From positions 1 to 15,868 of the forward strand of contig JBBIII010000056.1 in the NCBI GenBank assembly GCA_037446575.1: a DNA stretch of 15,868 nucleotides. The letters run 5' to 3'. The stretch comes from JBBIII01 sp037446575 (GTDB lineage: Bacteria; Bacteroidota; Ignavibacteria; UBA10030). Positions 13,736-15,868 of this stretch are shown here, in pieces (the stretch's first letter is position 1; the number at the start of each line of letters is the position of its first letter). Made by a program: the position numbers and the translations under genes. Below the pieces are notes generated by a model that was given only the letters and a program-made list of their open reading frames with translations, made no database searches and was not told the DNA's origin.

Positions 13736-15012
13736 GCATCTGGCTGATTATTATTGGGATAATTGTGCTTGCGCTTTTCGGTGCTCCGCTTTTTGCTATC
13801 TTTGGCGCCCTTTCTCTTTATTTATTTTTTGCCTCAGATATTGATACATCCGCTGTTATAATTGAGCTTTATCGGCTGACGGATATGCCCCCGCTAATTG
13901 CTATTCCTTTATTTGCTTTTGCAGGTTATCTATTAGCCGAAAGCAATACGCCTAAACGAATTGTCAATCTTGCGCAAGCAACCTTTGGCTGGATGCGCGG
14001 CGGATTGGCAATTGTAGTGCTTGCGACTTGCGCTTTCTTTACTGCATTTACTGGAGCTTCGGGTGTAACAATTGTCGCGCTCGGCGGTCTGCTATATCCA
14101 ATGTTGATTAAAGAAAAATATCCTGAAAAATTTTCACTTGGGTTAGTTACTGCTTCCGGCAGTATCGGACTTCTATTTCCACCAAGCTTGCCTATTATCG
14201 TTTATGGGATTGTTTCAGAAGTCAGTATTGATAAATTGTTCGTTGCTGGAATTATTCCCGGTTTTATATTAATTGGCATTCTCGCTATCTATAGCGTTCG
14301 TATAGGTGTAATGTCAAATGTTCCGCGAATTCCTTTTTCTTGGAAAAATGTTCTCAAGTCGGCAAAAGAAGCGGCTTGGGAAATTCCATTGCCATTTATT
14401 ATCATCATTGGAATTTATGGCGGATTTGTAACTGCAACTGAAGCGGCGGCTGTTACAGCTTTCTATGTTTTTATTGTTGAAGTATTTATTTACAGAGATT
14501 TGAAATTATTTACCGATGTGCCCCGCGTTATGAAAGAATCTATGCTGTTGGTTGGCGCAATTCTTTCGATACTTGGCGTAGCGCTCGGTCTAACAAATTA
14601 TCTTATTGATCAACAAATTCCACAAGCGCTTTTCGAGTTTGTTAAAGAGCATATAAATAGTCCATTAACTTTCTTGCTTATACTAAATATTTTTCTTCTA
14701 ATTGTCGGAATGATGTTGGATATTTTTTCCGCAACTTTTATTATCGTTCCGCTTATCCTTCCTATTGCGCGCGCTTTCGGCGTTGATCCTATTCATTTAG
14801 GCATTATTTTCCTTACAAATTTAGAGATTGGCTATCTTACACCGCCTGTCGGTATGAATCTTTTTTTATCAAGCTTGAGATTTAACAAGTCTTTGCTTCA
14901 TATCACAAAATCTATTCTGATATTTTTACTACTTGAACTCGTAGCGTTGGCGATAATTACTTATTGGGCAGATTTGAGTTTATTTCTAGTACGCTTAACT
15001 GGGACGCAGTAA
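13732..15012 (+). CDS. TRAP transporter large permease subunit DctM
   Basis: DctM is the ion-coupled elevator-type permease that moves the solute across the inner membrane. I place the start at ATG 13732, which overlaps the dctQ stop as ATGA and has AGGAAG upstream. The frame extends back to 13627, but that part only reads through dctQ. The resulting 426 residues are the usual DctM length. Motifs include MPPLIAIPLFAFAGYLLAES (52-71), FTGASGVTIVALGG (106-119), ASGSIGLLFPPSLPIIVYG (141-159) and LTPPVGMNLFL starting at about 369. More than ten hydrophobic segments are evident. It is the last transporter gene; 55 bases separate it from the next reading frame. Confidence 0.94.
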   Translation: MSIWLIIIGIIVLALFGAPLFAIFGALSLYLFFASDIDTSAVIIELYRLTDMPPLIAIPLFAFAGYLLAESNTPKRIVNLAQATFGWMRGGLAIVVLATCAFFTAFTGASGVTIVALGGLLYPMLIKEKYPEKFSLGLVTASGSIGLLFPPSLPIIVYGIVSEVSIDKLFVAGIIPGFILIGILAIYSVRIGVMSNVPRIPFSWKNVLKSAKEAAWEIPLPFIIIIGIYGGFVTATEAAAVTAFYVFIVEVFIYRDLKLFTDVPRVMKESMLLVGAILSILGVALGLTNYLIDQQIPQALFEFVKEHINSPLTFLLILNIFLLIVGMMLDIFSATFIIVPLILPIARAFGVDPIHLGIIFLTNLEIGYLTPPVGMNLFLSSLRFNKSLLHITKSILIFLLLELVALAIITYWADLSLFLVRLTGTQ

Positions 15013-15067
15013 TAAGTTCTTAAGCAAGTAATTTTTCTAAATTTATTTCAATGTTTTCGGAGTCATT

Positions 15068-15850
15068 ATGAGGAACTTAAACGTAATTATTGGCTTCATT
15101 GTAATTTTAGCGTTCGTTGGTTGTTATACTCCGCACTTTTTGCCAAATACTGCACCGACACCAATGTTTGATAAACAGGGAAATATCCGTATAGCCGGTT
15201 ATGCGGGGACAAACAGCTATGATGTTAATATTGGAATATCTCCAATTGAACACATTGGAATAATAGCCGCCGGTTCATATTCAGCCAGCAAGAAAGTTGA
15301 TAACGAGGAAAATAATAAAAAGCCGGATAGTGAAGCTAAGTTTACACATGGTCACCGCTATTATGAAGGCGCTATTGGTTACTACTTCTCTCCGTTTAGA
15401 ATTGGCGATGAAGAAATGAAAATTGAAATTTTTGCCGGATATGGCAAAGGAACAGCTAACGGAAGTATTGATTCGGATAAAAAAAATATATTTGGGTTTA
15501 TAATTCCGATTGATAGAGTAGATGCCGATTATAAGCAATACTATCTGCAATTGAATGCGGCAATTTTTAAAAAGTCGGTCACCGAATCATCGGAATCTAT
15601 TTTAGAATATGGTTCGATATTTCGTTTATCGAAAACTGATTATTCCAATTTTAGAAAATTTGGGCAGGCAATTAATATTCCAAGTATGGAAAGTAATTTT
15701 TTGCAATTAGGGATTTTTGGCAACACAAGAAGCGGGGCGCTTGGTCTGACAGCACAAACTGGCTGGCTAATGCCGCTTACCGAAGATAAAAGTCGTCCCT
15801 CTTATTCTCCGTTTTTTATTACGGCTGGATTGAGAATTGATCTGTGGTGA
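15068..15850 (+). CDS. Putative outer-membrane beta-barrel-like lipoprotein
   Basis: This 260-residue protein has a hydrophobic leader and lipobox AFVGC (lipidated Cys19). The mature part starts with CYTPHFLPNTAPTPMFDKQG, then has alternating beta-strand segments such as IRIAGYAGTNSYDVNIGISP, HIGIIAAGSYS and KIEIFAGYGKGTANGS, and ends in GLRIDLW with an aromatic C-terminal residue. The pattern resembles an unnamed lipoprotein family of Bacteroidota with a predicted small barrel or beta-sandwich and conserved YxPN/NTP, GxxGYD and DHIG-type segments. The function is unknown. It follows dctM on the same strand after 55 bases with no visible terminator, so it may be part of the TPAT transcript. 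The link is positional only. Confidence 0.6.
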   Translation: MRNLNVIIGFIVILAFVGCYTPHFLPNTAPTPMFDKQGNIRIAGYAGTNSYDVNIGISPIEHIGIIAAGSYSASKKVDNEENNKKPDSEAKFTHGHRYYEGAIGYYFSPFRIGDEEMKIEIFAGYGKGTANGSIDSDKKNIFGFIIPIDRVDADYKQYYLQLNAAIFKKSVTESSESILEYGSIFRLSKTDYSNFRKFGQAINIPSMESNFLQLGIFGNTRSGALGLTAQTGWLMPLTEDKSRPSYSPFFITAGLRIDLW

Positions 15851-15868
15851 AGTAATATAAATTGACAA

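Noticed and set aside
1..15868. CRISPR array, tRNA or rRNA gene, riboswitch, toxin-antitoxin pair or defence island
   Set aside because: Nothing fits. There are no regularly spaced repeats, no cloverleaf or rRNA-like segments, and all sizeable frames are accounted for by other families.

Overview
The window is a 15.9-kb, AT-rich chromosomal segment that looks like a member of the Bacteroidota/Ignavibacteriota (Chlorobi-side) lineage. The basis is gene style and order: an hrcA-grpE-dnaJ cluster without dnaK, a comEA/pilM-like/rsmD/coaD string, weak Shine-Dalgarno sequences, and a TAnnTTTG-type -10 element in front of hrcA. This assignment is inference; no marker gene such as rRNA is present.

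Layout: (1) 1-960 is a mobile-element zone. It holds a minus-strand REP-associated tyrosine transposase (RAYT/TnpA_REP), a REP-like hairpin just past its 3' end, two further inverted repeats upstream of it, and a perfect 28-bp palindrome inside its reading frame. (2) 963-2072 is carA on the minus strand (small subunit of carbamoyl-phosphate synthase), with no carB in view. (3) 2223-5064 is the heat-shock operon hrcA-grpE-dnaJ, divergent from carA, with two good promoters whose -35 boxes overlap. (4) 5246-8791 holds a ComEA-like membrane-anchored helix-hairpin-helix protein, a degenerate PilM-like actin-fold protein, rsmD, coaD and a membrane protein of the DUF6544 type. (5) 8806-10999 is a minus-strand two-component system (OmpR-type regulator, then HAMP histidine kinase). 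(6) 11207-15012 is a TRAP transporter of the TPAT class (TatT lipoprotein, DctP, DctQ, DctM), divergent from the two-component system. It is followed by a putative outer-membrane lipoprotein at 15068-15850.

How the genes work together: HrcA, GrpE and DnaJ form the regulator and co-chaperones of the DnaK system. RsmD (16S rRNA methylation) and CoaD (coenzyme A synthesis) are housekeeping passengers behind a possible DNA-uptake/type IV pilus pair. The TPAT operon should import a small organic solute with a sodium or proton gradient. Its binding protein has Trp where most TRAP binding proteins have the carboxylate-binding Arg, so the ligand is probably not an ordinary carboxylate. The adjacent divergent two-component system is a candidate regulator of it.

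The 100-N gap inside dctP is almost certainly an assembly artefact. The contig ends share an exact 55-bp overlap, and removing one copy plus the Ns restores a single 333-residue reading frame. I found no CRISPR array, tRNA, rRNA, toxin-antitoxin pair or recognisable defence system. The unexplained features worth most attention are the in-frame palindrome in the transposase, the inverted repeats near it, and the TPAT locus.
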